Source: Niebla homalea
Taxonomy: Eukaryota; Ascomycota; Lecanoromycetes; Lecanorales; Ramalinaceae
DNA length: 64,000 nucleotides
Reading direction: 5' to 3'
NCBI GenBank assembly: GCA_019925105.1
Contig: JAHGAU010000025.1
Span: 186,001-250,000 of the forward strand
The notes under the pieces are model-generated. The model did not search any database. It had not been told where the DNA came from and saw only the letters and a list, made by a program, of their open reading frames with translations. Each line of letters opens with the position of its first letter. Within the stretch, counting starts at the first letter, position 1. The position numbers and the translations under genes were made by a program. Positions 12,481-26,899 of this stretch are shown here, in pieces.

Positions 12481-15400
12481 TTTATCCAGAATAAAATCAT
12501 TTAATAAGTTTTCTTCGTTTAATAGAGTATTTAGGTCCTTTATAATCCGCGTTTGTTTACCTAACCTTTAATTCACTAATAAGTCGAGATTAAAGCGTAA
12601 AACGTACTTATTAAAGGTTTCATAAAAGGCAGTTTAATAAACTTCTGTTTATAGGGTCTTATTTGTTATTATATATTAATTTTAACTTTTAAAGACCTTA
12701 TCATTATTTTATAGAAGTAATAAAGCGGTTTATTTATAAAGCGAGTTAATTAAGCCTTAAGTCTTATTATAATACTTAATTAACTTAATATACATTATAT
12801 TTAACCCTTAAATAAGCTTTTTTTTTAAGTGACCCGTTTACGTTATAGATAATTATTTTACTTTTTAATATAATTAAAAAGCTTATTATATATTATAAAG
12901 ATAAAATAAAAGGTTAATAATTTAATAATATTTATTACTTTAATAACTTAATAGAATAATTAAGTTAATTTTATTAAATATCCGATATAGCTCTATTCTT
13001 TAAAGCTAAGCCTTAAAAGCTTATTCTTTCTTTCGTCTTTTTTTAAGAACGTATTAATATTTTTACGAAGTATTAAGGTACGGGTTATTATATAAAAAGA
13101 TAAGTCTTAATAAGTTATTATATCTTAGAATAGCTTTAATAATATTTTTTTATGCTTTTTATTTTGGTTTAAAATCGGGGGATTTATAATATTATAAGTA
13201 TTAATCCTTTTTTATTAAATGGTTATAAAGGTTTTTTTACGCTTATTATTAGCGTTAATATAAACCGTAATCTTCTAAATCTATAGTTTATTAAATAAGT
13301 ATAAAGATTATTAGAAATTTATTTTACTTTTATTAATATCTTAAGGATACTTATAGTTTAATCGTTAATTAATTCGGCTTACTTTTTATTAAATTAATAA
13401 TTTATATTATCGTTTATTATATCGACCTTAAGGTAGCTTAAAAAGGCCTTAAATAAAAGCTAAATAATATAAATTAAATATAATAAATATTCTGTTTTTT
13501 ACCGTATCTCTATAATATTAATAAATAAATTCTAACGCGTTTTAACTTTTCAATATAACGTAATTATTATAGTACTATTATTGCCTATATTATTAATAAT
13601 AACGGCTAAAATACGATCCTCCAGTTTATAGTTTTTAATAACCTTTATTATAATAAATATAAACCACTTATTATTATAAATACCTTCTATATACTTAAAG
13701 TTAATTAATATATTATAATACTCTTAATTTTAATTAATCCAATATATTATAATCGTTATATAAAATTATTTATGATTAACGGATTAATTATTTATAATTA
13801 ATAAAACCTTATTACTATCGTTAAGAAAATCTTTTAATAAGAATAGCTTAATTTTTTCCAGGCGCTTTATTATATAATTCTTAATCGTTATTAAGGATAA
13901 TAGTATAAAACCTCGATTAAAATAAATGAAAAGTTAACGCGTTTTAATATATTTAACGATAATAAATAATAAGGCTATTATAATAACTTATCGCCGTAAT
14001 TATTTTAAGAAATCTTCTCGTATTAAAACCTTATTATTAAGTAAAAGTCTTACTTGTTAATTAATAAGGTTCTATAAAATTAATTAAAAAAAGATTTATA
14101 ATTATCTTTATAATAATCCGATTAAAAGGGAGATTTAATTATTTTATTAGTTATATTAGTTTAAATTAATATTTATCCTAGGTTCTTAATATAATTAACT
14201 CTTTTATAGTTTCTAATTTTTATATAATTCTTTATTCCTAATATTTTATCCTTTCTTAAATACTATAGGCCTTTATTGTATCTTTTATATACGATATAAA
14301 ATAACCCTATATTATTATTAATACGTATAATACCTTTTTTAAAATACTTTTAAGTATCGGACTTTTTTTTAATATCCTATATTAAATATTAAGTTAAATA
14401 CGCTTATACCTATAAGGTATTTCCCTATTATATTAGGAACTCGTCTTTAATAACTACTTTATATATATAATATTTAAACTTACGCTTTAATCCTAATGTT
14501 AAAGGGTTTAATATTGGAAAGTCTATATAAGTTAAGCTTATATTATTAAATATATTAAAAGATATAATAATATAATAAAATTAATTATAAATAAGGTTTT
14601 TAAATAAAATAAAATAATAATTAAATTAAATACTTTTTCTTAATAATAACTAATTAATAAATATAATATCTTATTTACTATAATTAAGGTAACTGTAGAA
14701 ACAATATGAATATATAGGCTTATAATAAGATTAATAGCTATCCTTTACGTAAACCCTTTTTAAGAAAATAATAAAATTCAATTTGAAATCCTTATAAATA
14801 AAAAAGACCTTGAAATACAATAAAAGCGTATAAATCTTAAAAAAGTATCTTATAATTAAAAGGTAAATAAAAATGCTTTATATAATCCCTATAAAGTAAC
14901 CTTTAAAAGCTTATCTTAAAAGGTTATTTTTAAAGAAATATTTCTTTTATTTAATTTAAAGTAATTTTTATATTATATATAATAAAGGTTTATTCTTTAC
15001 CTTTACTTTAATCTTTATATTATTAAGCTCCTTAATATTTATATAAAAAAATAACCTTAAAGAAAACAGTTTATATCTTAAGAACTATAACATTAAAAAA
15101 TCAAAAAGTTATAACGGGACTACGTAAAAAGTCCCTTAAAAAATAGTTCCAATATAAAATGCTATTTATAAGTTAAGGAATAAAAGTACGTTTTATTAAT
15201 AATCCTTAACGCTTTAATAATTAATAAAAGTTAAATACCGTATTATATAAAATTTACCGATTCTAAAAGTCTATAATATTAATAATATTAAAATTAAGCT
15301 TCATAAGATTAATTAAAGAAATAATCGGGGAAATAAAAAATAAAGGGATATATAAATTCTATTTTATAGGTATTAAAGCGTTATAAAAGGCTATAAAAGC

Positions 15401-18400
15401 TTATTTTATTAATAAATTTTAATATAAGATAACCTATAATAAACCTTTAATATATAACTAATATATATCTTAATAGCCTTATTTATTACTATATATATAA
15501 AATGAGTTATATTAATATAAAAGGATATAAAATTAATTTAAACTCTTAAAAGTAAAGAACTTTTATTTAAGATTTAAATATCATTATAAAATTTTAATTC
15601 CAATTAAAAAATTAAATTTAATAGTTTTTTAAAATTATTAAATAATAAAAGATTTAACTTTAATAAATATATCGTAAAAGGAAATTTTATTAAACGTATT
15701 AAGATTATTTATAATAATCTTTTTATTAATTATAACTTTCATTAAGGGGCTAAATTTCATTATACTTTTTAATTAGATTTTTAATTAAATTATAAGTTTT
15801 TTAATTAAGAAAAATAATTTCATAAAATTAATATTGAATTTAACTATATTCCTTAAATTAAGGACTTTTTATTAATTAAATATATTTTCTTTAAGAAAAA
15901 TTATAATAGAAATTATTACTCTTAAGGATTATAGTTAATTCGTCGGTAATTATAATAATACGTTAATAATTAATAAGAATCTTATCCTTAAAGCCGCGTA
16001 TAATTAATATTTAAGCTTCTTTTGTTTTTATTACGTTTATTATAGGGTCTTAATTTTACTTTTTAAAGTTATAATTCTCCTATTAATATATAGGCTTAAA
16101 TAATGTTACTTACTTATCCTATTTATGATTATTATTATATAGGAATAGCTTATAAACGTAAATAACTTTATTACGTTAAACTACCCGTTTTTATTTAGAG
16201 AAATATTTATATAACGGCGGTAAATCCTTATATAAACGGCTAGTTTTATATTCGATTAATATAATAATAATTATAAAATCTTAATTAATATATTTTTTTA
16301 AAAATACGTATAAGAGTTAAGAAATCAGGTATTTAATTTATTTATAGTTTCTATATCTTACGTTATATGGATTTAATAGGGCTATATTATAAGTATTTAA
16401 TTCCCTTAAATTAAATTATATTATAGTTATATAGCCGAGTATTTTATATATTAACTACGCTTATTAAAAGCTTTTTAACATTAAATTTATTTAAATTAAT
16501 TTCCTTAATTTCCGTTTATATTAAAAACGTTATAAATCTCGGGTTTACTGAAATTAAATTAATTATATATATATTATAATAAGGGCTTATATTTATTATT
16601 GTTTTATTATTACTTAAATCTTTTTATAAAGGATTACCATTATTTTTATTAACTTTAGCTTTCGCGTTTTATTTAACTTAAAATTATAACTTAAGGCGAA
16701 AATATTAATATACTAATTATTAAGAATATTAATAATTATAAGCGTAATAAACATAAAGATAATTATATTAATTAATATATTGGTTATTTATAACGTTCTT
16801 TTTAGTTTACGCCTTTAATAAAGCCCGGTCTTTAATAATAGCCTTTTTCTATTTATTAATTTTCTTTAATTTAAATAAATAATAGCTTAAGGCAGTCTAA
16901 TCGGTATACTTTATTTTTTTTAATTATTATTTTAAAGGGTGAAATTGGATAATCCGATTACGCGATTTTACTATAGATAGGTTTTATAAAAGCTTTTCTT
17001 CTATTTTACGTTTCCTTTACGGATTAAGCTTTTTATTTTATAGCTTATAAGGTAAGCTATCCTAAAGAGTAATATTATTAATTATAAGAAATTTATTTTT
17101 TAAAAGCTTTTTTTTTGCTTTAAGTTTTATTTACGGATTAAACTTTTTATTACGTAACTTATAAAATAAGCTATTTTAAAGAGTAATATCGTTAATCGTA
17201 AAAGATTTATCCTTTAAATAATTAATATATATAAAGGAAGCGTTTAAGCTTTAAACTTTTAAAGCTTTTTATATATAATAATTATTCTCTTCGGATTTTA
17301 TTTTAAGTAAGAAGTTTATGAAAGGATTCTTAATATAATTTATAATTATAAGATTTAAAACTATAATATTATAAGGGTATTAAAATAAGAGATTATTTAA
17401 AAAGTTATTTAATAAAAGAAAAAGTAAGTAAGGAATTAAGAATTTAAAATTAAAAATTTTAATAGATATATTAATAAATTTATAAATAAGATAGGCGTTA
17501 AACTTAATTTATTAAAATTTTTAAAGTTAAATCCCGGGGCTGGGAATCTATAAAAAATTATATTTTAATTATTATAAAGATTAGTATAAATAATTTAGTT
17601 AAGTGTTAAAATAATAATATTATTAAAACGATATATATTACGTTTATTACCGAGTTTTTAAAGTAATTTAAGACCCTTTTTTTTTAAGTTAATTATAATC
17701 GGGGTTAATATGATATAAACCCCGTAAGGATAAAATAATATTATATTTAATAGCTTTAATTATTAAAAAGATAAGCAGAAAAATTATTAATTAAAATGTT
17801 AAATAATAACAAGATTATATTTATTATTTTATATTATTTAACTTTTTTTTAAGTGAATTTAAAATATTTATTTTTTTAACGTTAAGCTTAATCAGGTACG
17901 AATCTTAATAATATTGAGATTTACTTTAAATCCGTATTAACCAGTAATTTTACCTTAAAGAATCTTTTATTTTATATTTAATTATATTTACATTTTATAA
18001 TTATCTGGTATTTATCCTTTATATCTTTTTTATTATTAAATAATTAATAGATATTACTCTTATATTGCTATACGTATATTATACCGTATATAATAGCCCG
18101 TATTAATTAAACTATTAAAAAATTAATTAAAGAAAGGCCTTAATTATTAATATGAATATATAGTATAAAGACTCTAGGAAATTAAGGAATATTAGTTATT
18201 AAGAAGAAATATAAGGTATAAGTAAAGAATAAGTCTTTATTATAATTATTATTATAATTATTAGGATTAATATAATTAATTTAATAAGAATATTATATAA
18301 AATTAAGTATCATTAAAAGTTAATTAAACCTTAACTTTTCTTTACGTTAATAATACGTTTATATAAAAAGATTACTTTTATATAAATTAAGAAAAACGAT

Positions 18401-19050
18401 TTCCGGTTTTAATAAATAGCTATTTATATTATCCGAGAAGTAATAAAAGTATATTTTATTTCTTACTTTAAATATAAGATTATTAATATAATTTTTTATA
18501 CTTTATTAATTTTACGTTATAAATATATAATCTTATTTATATTTATATTAAGTACGTTATTATTTAAATTAAAGATAATTAATTAATTAAAACGATAATA
18601 TAAACCGGTAAAGCTTTCTCCTTCTTTACGTTTATAAGTTAACCGAGCTTTATATTATTATTTATAAATATATAACCGTTAAGCGGTTTAACTTATTAGC
18701 CTAAACGTAATAATAAATCCCGGGGTGGCAGTACCCGGGGTACTCTACGTGGTCATAATAGTGGTGGTAATAATGGTAATCGCGGTGGTAAATCCCACCA
18801 TGGTAATAATAATAGTAATAATAGTGACAGTAATAATGGTAATAACGGGGAGAATAAAAATATTAAAGGCGAAAATAATAATACTTATATGGATATTATA
18901 AATATTTAAAAGGAAGGTATTAATACTTAAAAAGATATAGATACTTAAAGGAATATAAATACTTAAAGGGAGAATAATACTTAAGGGGAGAATAATACTT
19001 AAAGGGAAAATAATATTAATATTAATATTAACGTTAATATAAACGTATAA
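12481..19050 (+). pseudogene. RIP-mutated long coding region of the 7.9-kb element, product not recognised
   Basis: Plus-strand frame starting at 12481 can be read through RIP-type stops for over 600 codons. The same phase carries the only clearly protein-like features further on: a 38-codon tandem duplication (16988-17215) and a C-terminal tail from 18706. That tail reads PKRNNKSRGG, then a Gly/Asn/Ser-rich stretch, then five or six short units of the form N-T-stop where CAA became TAA, so probably NTQ repeats. If it is one gene it would exceed 2000 codons, which is large for a transposase. I could not align any part to a known transposase catalytic domain, and the single-gene reading is inference from shared phase. 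Confidence 0.4.
16988..17215 (+). repeat. Two 114-bp tandem units within the coding region of the 7.9-kb element
   Basis: Units 16988-17101 and 17102-17215 align along their length, for example cggatta at 17020 and 17134. The period is exactly 38 codons. In the plus-strand phase used above both contain RIKLFI and AILKSNI segments. The whole-codon period and conserved residues support real coding at this place. Confidence 0.6.
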
Positions 19051-19326
19051 ATAGCTAAAATTACTATTATAAGAATTATTATAATTATTATTATACTTAT
19101 TATAGTTTTTAAAGAATATAATTAATAAATAGTTCTTCCCTTAATTTTAATTAATTAATTTTTACTGAATAATATTTTAATAATAAATATTAAGATCTTA
19201 ATATATCCCTATCTTATCCCGGCGGGATAAAAATAAGATAGGATAAAATTCAGCCTTATCTTATCCCATACGGGATGGGATATATATTGCCAAATCCCGT
19301 CTTATCCCGTCCCGCTTCCCGGAGTA

Positions 19327-19334
19327 ATCGATTA
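19327..19334. repeat. 8-bp target-site duplication of the 7.9-kb TIR element, right
   Basis: atcgatta, identical to 11404-11411. The sequence after it resumes LINE copy 2. Confidence 0.9.
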
Positions 19335-22300
19335 ATCCTTTAAGGGTTATTTTTATTAACCGATTTCTCTTTATTTTTATTTATTAATCGGGGAGAAGTC
19401 TATAGTTCTTTATATAGTCGTTAAGGATCTTTATTATTATTATTTTTAAGGTTTTTTTTTAACGTATAAAAGAGTATAATAAGTCTATAAGACTTTACCT
19501 TAAAGTAATCCGGCTTAATAAGCTTCTTAAGGATAATTATCTTTATTTTTTTAAATTTATATAAATAATAACTAACGTTGAAATATACTTAAAAAAGGTA
19601 GGTAAAAACTTTTTTAAATAATAATATTATTATTAATAGGAATTTATTAAGGATTTTATTTAATTTTAAGGCTTTATTTTTCTTTAATTTATTAACCGCC
19701 TTAATTTTTATATCTTATATTATTACTTTATTTATTAATACGGGATCGGGGTATATAATATTATCGATATCGTTTAAATTAACCTTTAACGGAAGGGGGA
19801 AAAATACTTTTTTAAAGGTTTTAATTTTACCGTTAAAGATATTAATTAATATATTATTGGGTTTTTTAAAAGGTAAGAATTTAAAGATAAACTTTAATTT
19901 TTTACTTTATTCTTTATTATACTTTATTAGCTTTTAAATACTATAAAGTAAAATCGTTAAATTATATACCGTAAATTAAAAGTATATTTACTTAATTTTC
20001 TTAATAGTTTTTTATTTTTTTATTTAAGTAGCCCTTAATTAATTAAGTATTTCTTAATTTTTATATTTAAAAGTTTATTTTATTAGCTTTTTCGTTTTTA
20101 TGGTTATAGTTATATATCTTTTATTTTAATAAATTTTAACTTTTTAAGAAGGTTTTATTATCGGGATTATTTTATTAATTATTTTATTTAATACCTTTAT
20201 TATTTACTTTATAAAGAAGTCAATCCGGTTTTTATTATTTAATTAAGGGAGGTCCGTGAATTATATTACCGTTTCCTCCGCTTTTATATAAACCTTTATT
20301 ACCTTAATTATTTTCGACGCTTTTCTTACCGGTGGTAATAAAGTTATATTAACGGTTTAATTTAAGGTTATTTATATCGGTATATAATCTGAATTATATT
20401 TTAAGTCCTTTTACGGTTTATACGTTATAACCGCGTTAACAACCTTTTCCGTATTAAAGGTTAAATTAATCGTTATTTTAAATTTATAATTTTTTTATAT
20501 AATAATCCCTTATAATATTAATAATAAAAAGTTAACTTAAACGGTAATTATTAATAGGTTATCCGCTTTAATATAATTTATTATATACTTTTCCTCATTT
20601 TATATATAATAATATAGGTTAAAGTTTTTAAGTAATATATATTTACTTAAAATAATTAAGATTTTTTTAAGTAATAATATTGTAAATAATCCCTTTTTAT
20701 TAATTAATAGCGGGTTATATATATTATAAATATTAAAGTCGCTTTTTAAGTCCTTTTCCTTTATAATATAAAGTATATAAAGGTTTTTACCGTAATAAGT
20801 AATATCTTAACTATTTATATTAAGTTATTTATTTATAAAAAGTATATTCTGATTATTTTATCCCCCTTAAAAATTAAGTAGAACCTTTCCTTTAGGTTAA
20901 TAAATAAATATATATATAGGCTATACGGTAATTCCTATATTACTATAATATTAACGTTTTTAACTTTTTTAAACTTAAATATCGGTATTATTACTTTAAT
21001 TTTTTTACTATAAATATTATATTATATTATTCTTAAAAGCGTTAATATATTATATATTAACCTTTATAAAAAATTTTTTATTTATATTTATTTAAGTTAC
21101 GGACTTTTTATTAAAGTTAAGCGTTTTCTAACTTAATATTTTCTCGGTTATTATTAAAGACGTAAAACGGCTGGCCCTTAAAATTAAGATCATAAAAAAC
21201 TTCCTTTTTTTTATTTTATCCGTTACCGTTATTTATTTTTTATTATTTAATTAATTAAGCTTGCGTTTTAAGGTTACTTTTAATTAACCCGTTAAATTAA
21301 TTTTATACGTATTATACCATTGGATTTTCGCGGTTATTTAGGTTTTCTTACGTTTAATCTCTTTAGCTCTTATTATATACTTAAAATCCTATATTAAGTA
21401 TCCTTCCTTATTATATGCGGTATATTTAAGCATATCTTTTATAAGTTTTTTAATTATTAACTTTATATACTTATAAATATTATAGCCCTTAATATAAACT
21501 ATATATTTTATAATATTAAAATATTTTATAATAATATATTTATAGCTTTAATATTTAAAATATTAATAAATATCCGTTACTTTATTTTATAATTAAATTA
21601 TTTTAAGCGATCCCTTTTTAATAATCCCTCTATTTAAAATATTATTATATATTTTTATTAACGTTATGCTTAATATAATAATAAAATACCTTTTTACGCA
21701 TTTTAAGGAATTAAGTTTCCTTATTATTAAAGGAAGTTTATAGTTAATGATTTTAAGCTTTAAGTAAAGTATTATATTCTTTTTTTTTATATTCTTTAAT
21801 ATAGCCTTTTTTTCAGTTTTTATAAAACATAATAAGTACATTTTATTTATTATAACGGTAAATAATTACCTTAAAACCTTTATTAATTTATATTCTCCTT
21901 TATTAACTTAAGTTTTAAATCTCTTTAAGTTTTCTTTCGTTTTTAATAATATTATATTAAGGAGGATATCCTTACTTTATAGTTTATATATTACGATAAT
22001 CTATTCTATTAATAATTCCGTTATTATTTTAAAAGCCTTTATTAATTATAACGGGTTTACTTTTATTATTACGTTTCTTTCTTTATTATTAAATAGGCGG
22101 ATTATTATTATCCTTACCTTCTTTAATATAATTATTTTTTCCTCCGTTATCCATTTATTTTCTGCCGTAAGTACCCTTTTTATTATCCTTATTACTTAGT
22201 TTTCTTTCGTTTAAAAGGCTATTGCTTTTATATTCTCGCTTTATACCTTTAATTTTAAACCGCCGTCTTTATTTTTTATTAACGCTTTTACTTCTACCCC

Positions 22301-22774
22301 TTAAAAGCCCCGTAAACGCTCCACCTCCTTTAATTTTATTTTTATTTTTATATAAAAGTCTTTTATGCTTTTTAATTTAATCTATAATATCGGCTAGGTT
22401 TTTAACGTAATATCCTTTTACTTTACCGTAAGGAATCCTTTTAAAGCCTTTATTACCTCCTTTACCGCCCTTTTACCCTCCTTTAATAAATAACGTATTA
22501 TCGCCGTTTTTTATCTTTAATCCCTTAAGGTTCCGTCCTTTTTATTAGATTTATTTCCCTTTTATATACCCTTAATAATACTTTTACCGTAATCTTCCCG
22601 TTTTTTCCCTCCGCTTATACCCTTTATTATTAATATTATACCGGCCTTTTTACCCCCTTATTTACCTATTATTTCCGTATTATTATTTTATATTTTATGC
22701 GTTTTAATACGCGTATTTTATTAATCTTAATTTCTTTATTTATTTTAAGCGTTATCCGGCTTATTATTATTATA

Positions 22775-22951
22775 TTACCCGTACGCGTTATTACCGTTTC
22801 TATTAATATAGGTTATTTGCCCGTTTACCACCTTATTCTTAACTATTACGTTACTTCCACTTATCGTACTTAATATACTCCCCTTATTGTTATTAAAGCT
22901 ATGTATATACGCATCGTTTTGGACCTCTAGGGTCCCTTTATTCGTCGCCAT
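22775..22951 (-). pseudogene. ORF1 start of LINE copy 2 (58 codons to first stop)
   Basis: Minus-strand frame beginning MATNKGTLEVQNDAYI from the ATG complementary to 22949-22951, ending at a TAA at 22775-22777. It is colinear with the ORF1 start of copy 1, with about a dozen residue differences and the stop at the same codon. Beyond the stop the frame is eroded. Confidence 0.65.
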
Positions 22952-22956
22952 TTCTC

Positions 22957-23080
<124 letters not shown>

Positions 23081-24428
23081 GTTTGTTAATTATAAATTTG
23101 AATGATTGAAACTATAATTAATAAATTTTATATAAATAAATCTAATTTATTTAATAATTATATTATGAATGGATTTAAAAAGAAAACGAATTATTCTATT
23201 ATAAATAAATAAAAACGGGGATTGAGTCGGGAAATAGTTATATTTTTAATGAATTAAATAAATAAATTAAATTAAATATATTAAATATATTAAATAAATT
23301 AAATAAATTAAATTGTATCGATTAATACGATATTTAAAAATTTATCGGATTATATTTAAATCGTATTTTTAATGTTAAATTGAAATCTAAAATATATATA
23401 TATTTTTTTCGTAAATTTTTTATTTTAAGTATGATTTATAATATTTATTATATTTGTTAATATCAATTATTTATAAATATATAAATTTATTTTTGTTTTA
23501 AATTTTTATTATTAACTTTTTTTATAATTTACAATTTTAATATTAAAAAAATTAGAAAAAACGGTCTTTATTTAACTAAAGAATATTCTATTAATGAAGT
23601 TATTTATAAATTTTTTGATAAGATAGAAAAAAATATAATTTTTTTTAAATAATTAGTAGTATTCGTATGATATGAATAATAAATAATAAATCTAAAGATT
23701 TTTTTATAATATATATATAATTATTATTGAATATTTGAAAAATAAATTCTTTAATTATATAAGTAATCCGGAACGGCATAATACCTATCCGGATAATTAC
23801 TTTATATTATATATATTATATCCGTAATAATTCGTTGTAAATAAATAAAACTAAATAAATATCCATTTTAATTTAACGTTTATAATATTAAATTTTATAA
23901 TTATTAATAAAATTGATAAATCGATTATTATAAAATGGCGAAACTAATTTAATTAAATTCATAATATAAATTAATAGATTAATTAATTTTTTTAATTAAT
24001 AATTAAAAAAATAAAATTTTAATATTTTCTAAATATTATTATTTAAAAATATTATATTATAAATAAAACGATTAAATATATATTTATTTTATATGGATTT
24101 AATCTAATAAATTAATTATTTTGTTTAAAATTATTACGGTATAAAACGGAAATTTTTAATGAATAAAATATATTAATTATTATAAGTTCAAAAACTTCAA
24201 AATAAAGAATTAAAAAAGAACCGGGAAAAACCGATCTTAATATATACGTAAAGAAATAATATATTTATTTTCATAATACGTTAAATATTTCGTATATAAC
24301 CTCGTTATTATTTATTATTATTATAAGTCGATAATGTAATTAAAAATATCGTAAATAATAATAATTTTACGCCTGGTTTTTAAAACCGAATATTAATAAA
24401 TTATTAATAAAACAATAATATTAAATTA
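23081..24428. other. AT-rich spacer
   Basis: About 1.3 kb with no coding or element signature that I can identify. A slightly less AT-rich spot at 23760-23830 has short Cgg/ccgg words but no structure. Confidence 0.5.
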
Positions 24429-24433
24429 CTATT

Positions 24434-24683
24434 GGAAAGGGGGAGAGCAAAGAAGACACTATACTTGCGGTTAAGTGTATGAGGGGATGGAAACATTAAA
24501 AGGGCTGATTAAGGGCGGAATCACTTCGTATATATTCTGAAAAGGAGGAGTATAATTAAATAAATTAAAGGAGAACCTATACCTTACTTACTTATATAAG
24601 GGCTACGGCCTATCTTTAATTGCACTTTATTATTATATGTTATTTTATTACTTTTATCCTTTTATTGCTTCCCATATTTTTTA
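24434..24683 (+). repeat. 5' LTR of Gypsy-1
   Basis: About 250 bp, starting near ggaaagggggagagcaaag and ending near ttattgcttcccatatttt. It is more RIP-mutated in its last third than the 3' LTR. Confidence 0.88.
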
Positions 24684-26899
24684 GCGGTCCTAAAAAGGCT
24701 TTTATCTACTTATATATATTAAAGAGTTTAGTCTAATTATACGATTTAATCATAAATAGCTTATTGTACCTTTTCCTTAATTAATAATAAGAAAAAATAT
24801 AAAGATATTATAGAGAACCGATCTCTATTATCACTATATTATATATATATAGTAAAAGTAACGGGCTATTAATTCATATATATTTAAAGAATATTCTTAA
24901 TTATTATTTACTTATTAAATAAATATTAAAACTAAGAAAAATGAGGGTATTCGATTAATCCCCTCGAGGCACTTATATTTAGATATTCTTATTACCTTTA
25001 CTTAATTAATACGGGGACTTTATTCATATATTTTAATAAAGTATTATCGATATTTATTAATTAACTATAAGCTATTATAAATCAAGAAATAAAGAGATAC
25101 GACAATACTTTAAAGCGCCTTAATTATAAAAGCATATTAATACCTTTATATTAACGATAAGTTTAAGCCTTAATTAGGAAATAATTGTATATATTATTTA
25201 AAGTTCTAGATTATTATTAAGAAGAATACTAATTATATATTAATATAAGCCGTCTTCTTAAAATAGAAAGAATTAAAATAATTAAAAAGAAAAAGTAAAA
25301 AAAAATTAATTACTTTAAATAACGTAAAATTTTTATTTAATAATTAATAATTATAATGCCGAAAATATAAGACTTATTAAATTATTCTAAGTAATTAAAC
25401 TTAATTAAACTATATATTTTATTAAGTTATTTTAAACGACTAAACTATAAGTCTTATTAAGTTACTCCGGATAATTAAATTATATATTATAAGTAAGATT
25501 CCTTAATTTAATTCGGAGTATTATATATATTCTTTAGAAACGTAAAGTTAATCTTAAAGATTATTTTATATCGGGTAAGCGATTTCTTAAGTCCCGTTAA
25601 GTAACTCCGGGTGCTTTGATATTAATAAATATATAAGATTCTTTAATAGTTATCGGAATAATTAAATTGAACCGTATATTTTAACGATAAAAGTAATAAA
25701 AATAAGATTCTTTAATAAGGCTTAAGTAATCGTATATATTTCTTAAAGAGATACCTCTTATTAAAACGTAAATTATTAAACTAAAAGTTACTTAAGCGGT
25801 AATTAGGTTTTAAATTATTTACGGAGGTTTAAACCGACCTTTAGAATTCCTGGGAAATAACCGTAAGCCACGGGGATACCTTAATAAGGCGTAATAAGCC
25901 CTTTACTTCGAGCTATAAATTAAATAATTAAAAATTAAAAAATTAAAAAAACAGATTAAAAAAATAAAGTAAAAAGAGTAAATAATAAGTCCGATTGAAA
26001 GAATTAATAGATAAATAAAGAATAAAGATAGACTTAATTATATAATAATAACTATATCGTATATATATTAAGAATATTAATAGTAACCTATAATAATTAC
26101 CGACGTGAAATTTATTTTATTTAACGGCACCCTTTTCGAGGCTTTCTTATATAGAAGGTTAAGAAGATTATAATAATCCTTAAAACTTATTCTTTTAATA
26201 AAAGAAAAAGTAAATTAATAGTAAGATATAACTCGTATATATTTATATAATAATTCAGGAGACTAGAAAGACCCTTTAATATATTATATAACTATACATT
26301 ATCTTAACCCTTCCCTTTATAAAAAAAAAAAAAAAAAAAGAGAAAAACATTATATAGTTACTCGGAGTAACCGTAAACCCCTTTTCTTAAAATAACCTTA
26401 TTAACATTAATAATATATTAATAATAGTATATTTTATTTTATATATAATTTAAGACTTTTAATGCAGAAAAAATAAAGTTAAATATTAATATATTAATTA
26501 GAAGATTAATCGCGGTTTTGTTATTCCCCTTATTACTATTTTATTTCTTTTATTAAAAAAAGTATATACTTTTTTACTTTATATTAAACGAAAAATAGAG
26601 AAAAGCGGGACAAATTTATATAAACTACGGGACCATCCTGTATTCATTAATAATTATAAATATTATTAAAGATTATTTAATAATAAACTTTATAAGTTTT
26701 TCTTTAAGGAATAACGAAATATTATTAAGAATCCCTTAATCCCTTAAATTTCAGGGGGAACTAATTAATATATACGAAATAAAGGAGGTATTTAAATAAT
26801 TATAGGTATCCTTATTAATAATAATAATAAAACCGGATATAAAAGAAGATTTAATAATATTATTAATAATTTTAACTTTTACTTTAAAATCTTTAGAGG

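Larger units (their letters stand above)
11412..19326 (+). mobile_element. Large (7915-bp) TIR DNA transposon with 8-bp TSD, family unassigned
   Basis: Begins TACTCCGGGAAGCGGGACGG and ends with the exact complement of that sequence. It is flanked by the perfect 8-bp duplication atcgatta and sits cleanly inside LINE copy 2. Subterminal DNA is built of GGGATAGGGATAGGA-like short repeats, least RIP-affected near the ends. An 8-bp TSD is typical of hAT, P and the Zisupton/KDZ groups. The length is far above a usual 3-4 kb fungal hAT, so a large-transposase group is possible. I could not find a diagnostic transposase motif such as the hAT dimerisation block, so superfamily is open. Two short elements in this window (38307-38948, 54772-55245) share the terminal and subterminal sequence. 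Confidence 0.8.
9222..22955 (-). mobile_element. LINE-like retrotransposon, copy 2, interrupted by a 7.9-kb TIR element
   Basis: Same element as 1786-7610: the left end has the same tgattgattgattta tail and ctagctaagctaattccgg block, and the right end has the same ORF1 start. The two halves (9222-11411 and 19327-22955) align with copy 1 once the insert and one TSD copy are removed, giving about 5811 bp against 5825 bp in copy 1. The 5' leader is 4 bp instead of 34. The insertion site was a TTA tract: ctattattatt occurs at 9211-9221 and 22956-22966 and can serve as an 11-bp target duplication. Differences from copy 1 are mostly C/T and G/A. Confidence 0.8.

Noticed and set aside
21593..21841. 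82-aa minus-strand open frame
   Set aside because: On the LINE's coding strand and possibly a surviving piece of its ORF, but no motif could be read and the equivalent part of copy 1 is interrupted; not called separately.
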